From Bacillota bacterium (GTDB lineage Bacteria; Bacillota; Clostridia; Acetivibrionales; DTU013): DNA of 64,000 nt. The position numbers and the translations under genes are program-made. Shown here one piece after another: positions 25,904 to 33,689 of the stretch. The first letter of the stretch is position 1. The number at the start of each line of letters is the position of its first letter. The DNA lies in the NCBI GenBank assembly GCA_023435745.1, contig JAEZMD010000018.1, positions 1 to 64,000 on the forward strand. The letters run 5' to 3'. The notes below the pieces were generated by a model. The model ran no database searches, was not told the origin of the DNA, and saw only the letters and a list, made by a program, of their open reading frames with translations.

Positions 25904-27237
25904 AAGTACTGGTCTTAAATGGAAGCCCAAAAGGTAAATATAGCATTACAATATATACTTCATTGTATTTGGAAAAAATGTTTCCGGAGCATAAATTTCA
26001 GTTTCTTAGTATTGGTCAACAGATTAAATCTTATGTAAAAGATTTTTCAGCTGCGGCTGACGCAATAACAGATGCAGATTTGATTGTTTTTTCTTATCCG
26101 GTTTACACATTTATTGCACCGAGTCAATTGCATCGCTTTATAGAGCTTTTAAAAGCATACGGCCTTAATTTATCAGGAAAGTTTGCTACTCAGATTACTA
26201 CTTCCAAGCATTTTTATGACGTAACTGCTCATAAGTACATTCAGGAGAACTGCCAGGATCTAGGCATGAAATTCATTAAGGGACTGTCTGCGGACATGGA
26301 TGATCTTCTAACTGAAAACGGACAAAAAGCTGCTAAGGAGTTTTTTGAATACGTGTTGTGGAGTATGGAGCATGATGTTTATGAAACTATTCCAGAGTAT
26401 CAAACGGCTCCGACATATCTCCCGGTTAGCTCGTATACGTTGATTAAGGATGATAAGAAGAACGGTGATATAGTTATAGTTACTGATTGCGATAAGGATG
26501 ATAGACAGCTTAATAATATGATTAACCGATTCAGAGCGGTTCTTAACTATAAGAGCCGAATTGTTAATATTGCAGATTACCCTTTTAGCGGAGGATGTTT
26601 GGGGTGCTTTAATTGTGCGGCTACAGGAAAATGCATTTATAAGGATGGCTTTGATAATTTCCTGCGTAACAATATTCAGACTGCAGATGCAATAATATAT
26701 GCATTTTCCATTAAGGATCATTCAATGGGCTCCGTTCTTAAAATGTATGATGACAGGCAGTTCTGTAATGGTCATAGAGCAGTGACAATGGGAAAGCCGA
26801 CAGGATATCTGATTAGCGGAAATTATCCGTCGGAGGCTAATCTACAGATGATTATTGAAGGGCGAAGTGAGGTTGGAGGAAATTTTCTCGCAGGAGCTGC
26901 GTGTGATGAAATAAATCCGGATGCAGAGATAGATAGACTTGCCGAGAGGCTTGACTATGCGCTCAGTCATGATTATATCCAGCCTATGAACTTCTACGGT
27001 GTTGGCGGAATGAAAATTTTCAGGGATCTTATCTGGCTCATGCGCGGTATGATGAAAGCTGATCATCAGTTCTATAAAGAACATGGACTATATGACTTCC
27101 CACAAAAGAAAAAAGGAACAGTATTAAAAATGTACCTTGTAGGTACCCTCATATCTTCTCCAAGGCTGAAAGCAAAAATAGGGAATAGAATGAATGAAGG
27201 CATGATTGCACCGTATAAGAAGATTCTGGAACAGTAA
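25900..27237 (+). CDS. Two-domain flavodoxin-like NAD(P)H-dependent oxidoreductase
   Basis: A 445-residue protein made of two flavodoxin-like FMN domains. The first begins MKVLVLNGSPKGKYSI, with the phosphate-binding loop NGSPKGK. The second, from about residue 190, resembles iron-sulfur flavoproteins: GGCLGCFNCAATGKC has the clustered cysteines that hold a [4Fe-4S] centre in that family. The tail is basic and amphipathic. ATG overlaps the stop of the ADC-like gene, after GGAGG. As third gene in the coupled operon it could supply electrons to, or accept them from, the SDR reaction. Confidence 0.85.
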   Translation: MKVLVLNGSPKGKYSITIYTSLYLEKMFPEHKFQFLSIGQQIKSYVKDFSAAADAITDADLIVFSYPVYTFIAPSQLHRFIELLKAYGLNLSGKFATQITTSKHFYDVTAHKYIQENCQDLGMKFIKGLSADMDDLLTENGQKAAKEFFEYVLWSMEHDVYETIPEYQTAPTYLPVSSYTLIKDDKKNGDIVIVTDCDKDDRQLNNMINRFRAVLNYKSRIVNIADYPFSGGCLGCFNCAATGKCIYKDGFDNFLRNNIQTADAIIYAFSIKDHSMGSVLKMYDDRQFCNGHRAVTMGKPTGYLISGNYPSEANLQMIIEGRSEVGGNFLAGAACDEINPDAEIDRLAERLDYALSHDYIQPMNFYGVGGMKIFRDLIWLMRGMMKADHQFYKEHGLYDFPQKKKGTVLKMYLVGTLISSPRLKAKIGNRMNEGMIAPYKKILEQ

Positions 27238-27431
27238 AATTTAGGTGGAGTGAGTCAAAAGCACATATGGCATGAAGATGCAGGCAGCATGTTCAATGAA
27301 ATCGTTTTACAGGCAGCCGCGATATCGTGAATATAAATTGTGCATCAGGGACGGCAGTAAAAACTGTCTATAATAAGACCATTGGACTACTGTTTAGAGA
27401 AGGAGGCGGAGAAGCATAACTTAAAAGTTCT

Positions 27432-27598
27432 TGCAAAGTTTGTCATGAGCACCAGCATCACGATGAATGCGGAGAATAGTTGAGGGTTTATACATGACGA
27501 CTGCACTTTATGTTATTGCGTTAGCAGCTCTTGGCTTGATTGCTGTCTCTAAACAATTTGATAAGGTCTTTCGACGCCGCTGTTATATCCTCTTGTGA
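27432..27598 (+). pseudogene. Decayed coding remnants, including a Cys/His tail and a permease-like N-terminus
   Basis: The gap 27238-27520 contains broken frames. One reads CKVCHEHQHHDECGE (27432-27476) and stops at 27479, a metal-binding-type tail. Another starts at ATG 27494 as MTTALYVIALAALGLIAVSK, a membrane segment like the start of small YraQ-type permeases, and stops after 34 residues at 27598, already over the end of thiE. The parts look like ends of genes cut off when the thi cluster was joined here. Identification is weak. Confidence 0.3.
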
Positions 27599-28168
27599 AA
27601 TTACGGCGGATATAACGGCCAAACCGTCAATGCCGGTTCCCGCGAAATCCGGAACAGTTTTTTTATTAACGCCGCCGATTACGACGATTGGGATCGAAAC
27701 CGCGTTTCGAATTCGCTGCAGCTCATTCATTGAAACCAACTTTGTGTCCGTTTTAGAGTCTGTCGGATACATGGCGCCTACTCCTATATAATCCGCGCCG
27801 TCCTTTACAGCCCGGATTGCCTCTTGAACAGTAGATACAGACACACCCAACAGCATAGCGCTGCCGACGAGTTTTCGCACGACATTTGCCGGCATGTCGC
27901 TCTGTCCTATATGTACGCCGTCGGCGCCTACAGCGAGAGCAATATCAACCCGGTCGTTGATAAGTAAAGGAACCTTATGCTTCTCGGTAATTGCCTTTAT
28001 ACTGAGGGCAGTCTGATAGAATTCCAGAGAAGATACTTCCTTTTCACGCAGCTGAATCATTGTGCATCCGCCGTTAATTGCCTGTTGAACAGCCTCTTCC
28101 AACGTTTTTGTGCTCATGAGCGCTCTGTCTGTAACAAGATAAAGGGTATAATCCACATCAGATCTCAT
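27521..28168 (-). CDS. thiE: Thiamine-phosphate synthase
   Basis: Joins hydroxymethylpyrimidine diphosphate and thiazole phosphate to give thiamine phosphate. TIM-barrel protein of 215 residues from the chosen start: LYLVTDR at the N-terminus, MIQLREK, LLINDRVDIALAVGADGVHIGQSD, and VVIGGVNKKT at the phosphate site are all diagnostic. ATG 28168 is preferred over a TTG seven codons upstream because GAGGG lies nine bases before it. The start overlaps the end of thiM, so it is the last gene of the thiD-thiC-thiM-thiE operon. Confidence 0.96.
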   Translation of the reverse strand: MRSDVDYTLYLVTDRALMSTKTLEEAVQQAINGGCTMIQLREKEVSSLEFYQTALSIKAITEKHKVPLLINDRVDIALAVGADGVHIGQSDMPANVVRKLVGSAMLLGVSVSTVQEAIRAVKDGADYIGVGAMYPTDSKTDTKLVSMNELQRIRNAVSIPIVVIGGVNKKTVPDFAGTGIDGLAVISAVISQEDITAASKDLIKLFRDSNQAKSC

Positions 28169-28976
28169 TGATTTTTGCCCTCGATTCAAAAGTATTCTTA
28201 TCCAGAGTGCTTACAGCATCAATTATGGCGGTCCGGAAGCTTCCGAGCCCATTACCGCACGCTTTTTCGCAGGCGATTTCACCTGCAATGCCCATAACAG
28301 TGATACCGGCTACAGCGGCTGAAAAATAATCGTCGGTGGCGCCGACGAAGGATCCCAAAAGCGCCGTGGACATACAGCCTGTTCCGGTAACTCTGGACAG
28401 CATTTTATGCCCGTTATGTATCGTAATCGTTCGCTCACCGTCGGTAATAACGTCCATCGCGCCGGTAACCGCCACAACACACCCAAGCTGCCGCGCGGCT
28501 TCCTTTGCAACCGCAAGAGCGTCATTATCCGAATCCTCGGTGGAAGCGTCCACACCCCTGGTGATGGCATTATGCCCTGCAACAAACGAAACTTCTGATA
28601 AGTTACCGCGCAGGACAGAGAGCTTAAGCTGAGCTAGAATGGCTTTTGTTGTATCATCTCGAAACCTTGAAGCCCCCGCGCCAACCGGATCGAAAATGAT
28701 GGGGATGTTTAGCTCATTTGCCTTTCTGCCGGACGCAAGCATAGAAGTGATGGTCCGTTCGTTTAGGGTCCCGATATTGATAACAAGTGAAGACGAGATA
28801 GCGGTGATATCCGCCGCCTCGGAAATGTCATCGGCCATTATGGGAGAAGCGCCGATTGCCAGTGTGATATTAGCGCAGTCATTCACTGTGACATAGTTTG
28901 TGATCTGATGAACCAGCGGAACCTTATTCCGTACCTCTGTCATTAATGCGGCTGCCTTTGCTGTTGTTCTATTCAT
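28158..28976 (-). CDS. thiM: Hydroxyethylthiazole kinase
   Basis: Salvages the thiazole moiety by phosphorylating hydroxyethylthiazole. 272 residues, ribokinase-like fold: PLVHQITNYVTVNDCANITL and ASPIMADD at the N-terminus, FDPVGAGASRFR, and the anion-hole/catalytic region LSRVTGTGCMSTALLG with the GTGC motif and its conserved Cys. It is 33 bases downstream of thiC and overlaps thiE by a few bases. It belongs to the TPP-riboswitch operon. Confidence 0.97.
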   Translation of the reverse strand: MNRTTAKAAALMTEVRNKVPLVHQITNYVTVNDCANITLAIGASPIMADDISEAADITAISSSLVINIGTLNERTITSMLASGRKANELNIPIIFDPVGAGASRFRDDTTKAILAQLKLSVLRGNLSEVSFVAGHNAITRGVDASTEDSDNDALAVAKEAARQLGCVVAVTGAMDVITDGERTITIHNGHKMLSRVTGTGCMSTALLGSFVGATDDYFSAAVAGITVMGIAGEIACEKACGNGLGSFRTAIIDAVSTLDKNTFESRAKINEI

Positions 28977-29009
28977 ATCATATCTTCCTTTCCAGTAATA
29001 ATTCTCTGG

Positions 29010-30308
29010 CTAAATTACCACTTCCCGACCTTCTAAAATCTGATTGGTTGTCCGCATAGCGCACATTTTTCCACACATGGAGCAGCTGTGCCTATCGGTA
29101 GGCGGAGTGCTTTCAAAATACCTTCTGGCTTTTTCGCCGTCTATGGCAAGGCTGAACATTTCCTCCCAGTCAATTCTCCGTCGGGCGTCGCTCATTTTGT
29201 TATCAATATCTCTTGCGCGGGGTATCCCTTTTGCAATATCCGCCGCGTGAGCGGCGATTTTGCTTGCGATGATTCCATCCTTAACGTCATCGAGATCGGG
29301 TAACCGCAGATGCTCTGCTGGAGTAACGTAACACAGAAAATCAGCGCCGTTTGCGGCTGCTATTGCGCCGCCGATCGCGGAGGTGATATGGTCATATCCG
29401 GGAGCAATATCAGTAACAAGAGGGCCCAGGACATAAAAGGGAGCATTGTGACAAAGGCGTTTTTGAAGCGTCATGTTTGCGGCAATTTCGTTCATCGCCA
29501 TATGGCCCGGCCCTTCCACAAGCACTTGTACATCACGGTTCCATGCTCTTGTTGTCAGGTTGCCGATTTCAATCAGTTCCCCAATCTGAGCGGCATCGGT
29601 GCTGTCATTGATGGAACCCGGACGCAGGGCGTCGCCAAGGCTTATTGTTACGTCATATTCTCTGAGAATGTCAAGTAAATCATCGTAGTATTCAAAGAAC
29701 GGATTTTCATTGCCCGTCATCTCCATCCAGGCAAAGAGGAGGGAACCACCCCGCGATACAATGTTTGTCAGCCGTTTTTCACGCTTGAAGCCTTCGAGAG
29801 CACGTCGGTTGACCCCTGCATGGATCGTCATAAAATCAACGCCATCTTTCGCATGCGCTTTCACCACTTCTAAAAAGTCCATTGCTGTAATTTCTGTTAG
29901 ATCCTTTTCAAGATATCCGATGGCATCGTATACAGGAACCGTACCGATCATGGCAGGGGACAGGGAAATTAGTTCTTTGCGAAAGGTGTTAGTCCTCCCA
30001 TAGTTACTTAAGTCCATGATTGCCTCGCAGCCAAACCGAAGCGCCAGCTTCACCTTATCAATTTCTGCCTGATAATTCTTACAGTCGCCTGAGATACCGA
30101 GATTAACGTTGATTTTTGTCCGTAGACCTGTTCCTATGCCTTCGGCGGATAGAGTGTGATGAAAGATGTTCGCCGGAATGGCAACTTGTCCGCAGGCAAC
30201 CAGGTCGCGCAGCCGTTCCGGCTGAAGCCCTTCTTTTTGCGCAACGGTTTCCATTTCTTTTGTGATACAGCCGTTTTTTGCGGCTTCCATTTGTGTTTTG
30301 TAGTTCAT
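29010..30308 (-). CDS. thiC: Phosphomethylpyrimidine synthase (radical SAM)
   Basis: Converts aminoimidazole ribotide into hydroxymethylpyrimidine phosphate using SAM and a [4Fe-4S] cluster. 432 residues, the short form without the N-terminal extension of E. coli ThiC. Signatures: GTVPVYDAIGY, FMTIHAGVNRRAL, SLGDALRPGSINDSTD, VLVEGPGHMAMNEI, and the C-terminal cluster motif CSMCGKMCAMR (CxxCxxxxC). It overlaps thiD by four bases. Confidence 0.98.
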   Translation of the reverse strand: MNYKTQMEAAKNGCITKEMETVAQKEGLQPERLRDLVACGQVAIPANIFHHTLSAEGIGTGLRTKINVNLGISGDCKNYQAEIDKVKLALRFGCEAIMDLSNYGRTNTFRKELISLSPAMIGTVPVYDAIGYLEKDLTEITAMDFLEVVKAHAKDGVDFMTIHAGVNRRALEGFKREKRLTNIVSRGGSLLFAWMEMTGNENPFFEYYDDLLDILREYDVTISLGDALRPGSINDSTDAAQIGELIEIGNLTTRAWNRDVQVLVEGPGHMAMNEIAANMTLQKRLCHNAPFYVLGPLVTDIAPGYDHITSAIGGAIAAANGADFLCYVTPAEHLRLPDLDDVKDGIIASKIAAHAADIAKGIPRARDIDNKMSDARRRIDWEEMFSLAIDGEKARRYFESTPPTDRHSCSMCGKMCAMRTTNQILEGREVVI

Positions 30309-31126
30309 ACTTCAAATCCTCCATTCAGATATAACCTATAGAAATGATTTGTTGGCCCATGCCCTTTCCCAATCGGAAGTGCATGCTCAATGACTTCAGA
30401 AATATAATCCTTTGCCGAACAAACGGCATCTGTGATTTCCATCCCGTTTGCCAGATTGACCGCTATCGCCGAAGAGAATGTACATCCGGTTCCATGAGTG
30501 TTTTGAGTTTGAATGCGTTTTTTCCAATATGAGTGAAAGTGCTTGCCGTCAAAAAGGATATCCACGGCATCACCACATAAATGCCCGCCTTTTATCAGCA
30601 CGTTTTTTGCCCCCATTTTTCTGATAGAAACGGCAGCCTGTTTCATATCATCAATGCTGGTAATTTTCATACCGGTAATCGTCTCGGCTTCGGGGATATT
30701 CGGGGTCAGTATGAAAGCAATCGGAATAATCTCGTGAATCAGCGTATCCAGTGCGTACTCCTGCATCAGGGCGCATCCGCCTTTGGCGACCATGACGGGG
30801 TCGATAACCGGCTTGGGCGGATTGTATTGCCGGAGCTTTTCTGCAACGGCTTTCATTGTGACGGAATTTGAAAGCATCCCGACCTTTACTCCATCAACTC
30901 TAATATCCTCAAAGACGGCGTCGAGTTGATCCCTTATCACGCACGGATCAATATCCTGAATTGAGATCACCCGGCTTGTGTTCTCCGCCACGACCGACAC
31001 AATCACGCTCATGCCGAAGGCTCCATTAGCCGCAAAGGTTTTCAGATCGGCCTGGATTCCGGCGCCGCCGCTGCAGTCGGAACCGGCTATGGTTAATAAA
31101 TTTTTCAATGCTGTTTCCCCTTTCAT
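30305..31126 (-). CDS. thiD: Hydroxymethylpyrimidine/phosphomethylpyrimidine kinase
   Basis: Phosphorylates HMP and HMP-phosphate to the diphosphate used by ThiE. 273 residues from ATG 31126: LLTIAGSDCSGGAGIQADLK is the HMP-binding signature, VIDPVMVAKGG follows, and TQNTHGTGCTFSSAIA is the C-terminal ATP/anion-hole motif. The open frame runs further upstream through the second terminator and the riboswitch, but family length and the MKGETALKNLLTIAGSD start support 31126. It is the first gene after two tandem TPP riboswitches. Confidence 0.96.
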   Translation of the reverse strand: MKGETALKNLLTIAGSDCSGGAGIQADLKTFAANGAFGMSVIVSVVAENTSRVISIQDIDPCVIRDQLDAVFEDIRVDGVKVGMLSNSVTMKAVAEKLRQYNPPKPVIDPVMVAKGGCALMQEYALDTLIHEIIPIAFILTPNIPEAETITGMKITSIDDMKQAAVSIRKMGAKNVLIKGGHLCGDAVDILFDGKHFHSYWKKRIQTQNTHGTGCTFSSAIAVNLANGMEITDAVCSAKDYISEVIEHALPIGKGHGPTNHFYRLYLNGGFEV

Positions 31127-31129
31127 ATG

Positions 31130-31161
31130 TAAAAATGCCTGGCTGTGAAGCCAAGCATTTT
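31130..31161 (-). terminator. Terminator of the proximal TPP riboswitch
   Basis: On the minus strand ATGCTTGGCT pairs with AGCCAGGCAT around a TCAC loop (31135-31158) and is followed by TTTTT just before the thiD start. It is the expected expression platform of the adjacent aptamer. Confidence 0.8.
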
Positions 31162-31184
31162 CAATAATTATTGTTAATGTTTGC

Positions 31185-31256
31185 TTCCCTACTACGGTGT
31201 TAACCGTCAGGTTCAAAGGGTCAGGTTTTACCTTCTCAACTGCAAGCAGTCCCCCC
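31185..31256 (-). ncRNA. TPP riboswitch, proximal copy
   Basis: The minus strand reads GGGGGACTG, then GTTGAGAAGG, ACCCTTTGAACCTGA, GGTTAACACCG and GTAGGGA, matching the conserved THI-box elements (CTGAGA-like loop, ACCC..TTGAACCTGA, and the closing TAGGGA). TPP binding is expected to favour the terminator at 31130-31161 and switch off thiD-thiC-thiM-thiE. Confidence 0.93.
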
Positions 31257-31269
31257 GCAAATTATTTTG

Positions 31270-31308
31270 TTTTAAAATAAAAATACGTTCACTTGAAAGT
31301 GAACGTAT
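31270..31308 (-). terminator. Terminator of the distal TPP riboswitch
   Basis: ATACGTTCACTT pairs perfectly with AAGTGAACGTAT (31283-31308) around two bases and is followed on the minus strand by TTTTTATTTT. It stands between the two aptamers. Confidence 0.88.
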
Positions 31309-31327
31309 ACAAAATTATTGTAATAAC

Positions 31328-31404
31328 GCTCCCTCCCACGGTGTTAACCGTCAGGTTCAAAGGGTCAGGTTTTAACCTTCTCAACTGAATTCAGTTCCCC
31401 TGCT
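31328..31404 (-). ncRNA. TPP riboswitch, distal copy
   Basis: A second aptamer with the same core (GGGGAACTG, GTTGAGAAGG, ACCTGACCCTTTGAACCTGA, GGTTAACACCG, GGGAGGGAG) lies closest to the promoter. It has its own terminator, so the transcript must pass two independent TPP checkpoints before reaching thiD. Confidence 0.93.
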
Positions 31405-31410
31405 GATACT

Positions 31411-31439
31411 AATATATAGCAAATCGTGCACAACGTCAA
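31411..31439 (-). promoter_or_regulatory. thi operon promoter TTGACG-N17-TATATT
   Basis: On the minus strand TTGACG (31439-31434) and TATATT (31416-31411) are 17 bases apart, a near-consensus vegetative promoter whose start would fall just ahead of the distal TPP aptamer. Confidence 0.75.
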
Positions 31440-31503
31440 TACTTAAGCTATCGATTGATAGCATAAATTTACTGTAGGGAATTTAATGGGATAATCTGGG
31501 CTT

Positions 31504-32475
31504 TTATGTAGCAGCCTGAAATATAAACCAGCCATCCTTAACCGAAAACTGGCATACACCGCCATGCTTTTCCACGATATGAGCCATGCTTTTTGTGCCA
31601 AACCCATGTCCCTGCTCTTTTGTAATAGGAAGGCCATGATGGAATACTGGTTCTGTCTGATATCTGTTGCGAATGTCAATGCACAGTTTAGTATTCTTGG
31701 AATACATTCGCAGCTTGATACAGCGTTCATTGCTGTCGGCTATATTTTCACTGGCATGTATGGCGTTTTCCAAAGCGTTTGACAATAGCGAACATAGCTC
31801 GGTGTCGCTAAAGGTCAGCGAGTCAGGAAGCTTCGCATCTATCGTCAGCAGAATTCCGGATTGTTTTGCTTTTGCAGCGAAAGCGGACAAAATCAAATTA
31901 ACGGTTTGATTTTCGCAAAAGCGCATGGGTGTGATGGCGTCCATGTCGGACTGGGCAGTTCGTAGATACTCTTTGATCTCCTCTATGTGTCCCTTGGATG
32001 CCAGACCTTGTAAAAGAGCGATATGATGGCGCATATCGTGCCGATAGGCCGCGGCATTCTGCTGTATCTGCCGCAGAGAAGCAAATTCTGTTTGCGCCTG
32101 CCTAAACTGCGTGTCCAGCATATCACGCTCTCTTTGGATAATTGCTTGTTTTTGCGTTTCGGAATAGTAAAGGAGGACAAACACAAAATAGAATGTCGAT
32201 GTCACGAAGGGCATGAACTGTACAGCCGCACGAGATCCGCTGTACATAAAATCTGTGTAAACAATGAAGATAAATTCGAACAGATAGTAAAATGCCGGCA
32301 TGGCGCCGAACAACAGGCATGACTTAACGGAGCGTTCCATCAGATGCAGAACAGATTCTAACACATATTTTTGCAGTAAATAGTACATCAGAAACACAGA
32401 TGCGATGTAACCGACGTGGTCCATGGAAACGCTGCGAAAAGCTGCGCCTGCTACAGCGCCAATCCAACGGGGGGC
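31504..32475 (-). CDS. AgrC-like GHKL sensor histidine kinase, C-terminal part (frameshifted gene)
   Basis: This part holds the last membrane segments (HVGYIASVFLMYYLLQKYV, FVTSTFYFVFVLLYYS), a coiled coil, the phospho-acceptor region AAYRHDMRHHIALLQGLAS and a GHKL ATPase with LLSNALENAIHA and GHGFGTKSM. Its N-terminal helices are in another frame (32451-32774); the two frames meet in a run of six G at 32469-32474. The intact kinase would be about 420 residues and have six or seven membrane helices, like peptide-sensing AgrC/ComD kinases. It follows the LytTR regulator gene by six bases. No AgrD/AgrB-type peptide genes are visible. Confidence 0.8.
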   Translation of the reverse strand, partial: APRWIGAVAGAAFRSVSMDHVGYIASVFLMYYLLQKYVLESVLHLMERSVKSCLLFGAMPAFYYLFEFIFIVYTDFMYSGSRAAVQFMPFVTSTFYFVFVLLYYSETQKQAIIQRERDMLDTQFRQAQTEFASLRQIQQNAAAYRHDMRHHIALLQGLASKGHIEEIKEYLRTAQSDMDAITPMRFCENQTVNLILSAFAAKAKQSGILLTIDAKLPDSLTFSDTELCSLLSNALENAIHASENIADSNERCIKLRMYSKNTKLCIDIRNRYQTEPVFHHGLPITKEQGHGFGTKSMAHIVEKHGGVCQFSVKDGWFIFQAAT

Positions 32476-32774
32476 TGACAGCACAGGAAGGAGACAAACA
32501 GACTTGTTAGTGAAATCAGCCACGGGCGCTTCAAGTACACGACGATAAAAACAACCACCGGCAAATGAGAAAGCAACGGATATATTTTTATCATCACAGC
32601 CATACCCCAGAGCAGCAAGCTGGCAATTTGCAAGATAAATAAAACGACGGTAAAGCACCCGACAACCAGATAGTTTTTTCGTGTACGCGCCATTCCGGCA
32701 AACCTGACTGCAACCGCCGCACCGTATAGCAGGGCAAACCAATAACGGGAGAATTCAATGACAGTCGCTAACAT
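32451..32774 (-). CDS. AgrC-like sensor kinase, N-terminal membrane part (frameshifted gene)
   Basis: ATG 32774 starts six bases after the stop of the response-regulator gene. The 107-residue frame contains about four membrane helices (YWFALLYGAAVAV, LVVGCFTVVLFILQIASLLL, VVVFIVVYL, ISLTSLFVSFLCC) and ends shortly after CQPP, where the homopolymer CCCCCC on this strand is read in the next frame by the kinase part. One base more or less in that run restores a continuous protein. Confidence 0.7.
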   Translation of the reverse strand: MLATVIEFSRYWFALLYGAAVAVRFAGMARTRKNYLVVGCFTVVLFILQIASLLLWGMAVMIKIYPLLSHLPVVVFIVVYLKRPWLISLTSLFVSFLCCQPPVGLAL

Positions 32775-32779
32775 TTCGC

Positions 32780-33505
32780 TTATTCCCCCTCCATTTGATA
32801 AGCCAGATACTGCTGCTTAACCTCCCGCGTCTTGCCCTGTGCGATAGGAACAGACGTAAGAGTTTGTAAGGTAACCTGGTTATTTTCGAGGGTATCCACA
32901 TATTGCATATTCACAATATAGGAACGGTGTGTTTTTATAAAGCAGTCATATTCTAGCAAGCTGTCGCAGACAGTGGAGAATGACTCTGTACACTCAATCA
33001 CCTTACCGGATAACAGGTGATACAGCACATTCTTGCCAATTACTTCAGCAAAAACCAAATTGGAAATCAGTATTTTTTGAATTCCTTCATTACTCTTTAC
33101 AATAACCGCATCATCATTTTCTTTCACCTTTATATGCTCCAGCATATCGTCAAAGGTGAAGAACAGTTTCTCTTTCGTTATGGGTTTTAAAACATAGTTA
33201 ATTGCCTTTACCGAATAGCTTTCCAAAGCAAACTCGGATGAAGATGTAAAGAACAAAATCAGCGCGTTTTTGTCAAAAGCTCGGATTTCCTTAGCAACAT
33301 CAATACCTGTAAAGCCCGGCATAATGATATCCAGACAGTATATATCAAACTGCTTTCCTTTTTCTATTGCTGAAATCAACTCAAACCCATTTGGAAAAAT
33401 GGTATATTCGCAGTTTAAGTTTTTTGATGATCTGTATTGGTTTATTAGCTGCACCATATTGGATAACTCGTCTATATTGTCATCACAGATCGCGATCTGT
33501 ATCAC
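32780..33505 (-). CDS. LytTR-family response regulator
   Basis: A 241-residue regulator. Receiver domain: Asp8/Asp9 (CDDN), phospho-acceptor Asp59 (YCLDIIMPG) and Lys in VLKPI. C-terminal LytTR domain: KILISNLVFAEVIGKNVLYH then DCFIKTHRSYIVNMQYV, the beta-strand fold that reads two direct repeats about 21 bases apart. GTG 33505 is chosen because GGAGG lies seven bases before it and the receiver begins immediately. It is cotranscribed with the AgrC-like kinase. Matching 21-bp-spaced repeats lie at 33572-33601 and 35290-35319 in front of two nearby genes, which are the likely targets. Confidence 0.92.
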   Translation of the reverse strand: MIQIAICDDNIDELSNMVQLINQYRSSKNLNCEYTIFPNGFELISAIEKGKQFDIYCLDIIMPGFTGIDVAKEIRAFDKNALILFFTSSSEFALESYSVKAINYVLKPITKEKLFFTFDDMLEHIKVKENDDAVIVKSNEGIQKILISNLVFAEVIGKNVLYHLLSGKVIECTESFSTVCDSLLEYDCFIKTHRSYIVNMQYVDTLENNQVTLQTLTSVPIAQGKTREVKQQYLAYQMEGE

Positions 33506-33571
33506 AAACAATCCTCCATTCATCTATTTGGTTACTATAGTTTACCATAATAATTCAAAATTCGACATATG

Positions 33572-33635
33572 TTTCATGTCAGAAAAATCATGTTTCATGC
33601 AGCGGGCAGTTTTTCAGGGGAATTTCTTGTAGATT
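33572..33635 (+). promoter_or_regulatory. LytTR-type operator and promoter, copy A
   Basis: TTTCATGTC (33572) and TTTCATGCA (33593) are direct repeats 21 bases apart. TAGATT at 33630-33635 is a candidate -10 element, 37 bases from the start of the second repeat; the -35 position reads CAGTTT, a poor match, as expected for an activator-dependent promoter. The same layout occurs at 35290. Confidence 0.7.
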
Positions 33636-33689
33636 GAAGATGTGAAACAAAATTTGTATTGGAAGAAACTATCTAAAGGGAGGAACAAC

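Noticed and set aside
31127..31216. Longer thiD protein starting inside the riboswitch
   Set aside because: It would be translated from the aptamer and terminator; the family start and the regulatory layout place the ATG at 31126.
32476..32742. Alternative N-terminus for the AgrC-like kinase in the same frame as its C-terminal part
   Set aside because: The sequence there is Cys/Arg-rich and not membrane-like, while the other frame encodes clear membrane helices starting six bases after the regulator gene; a frameshift is the better reading.
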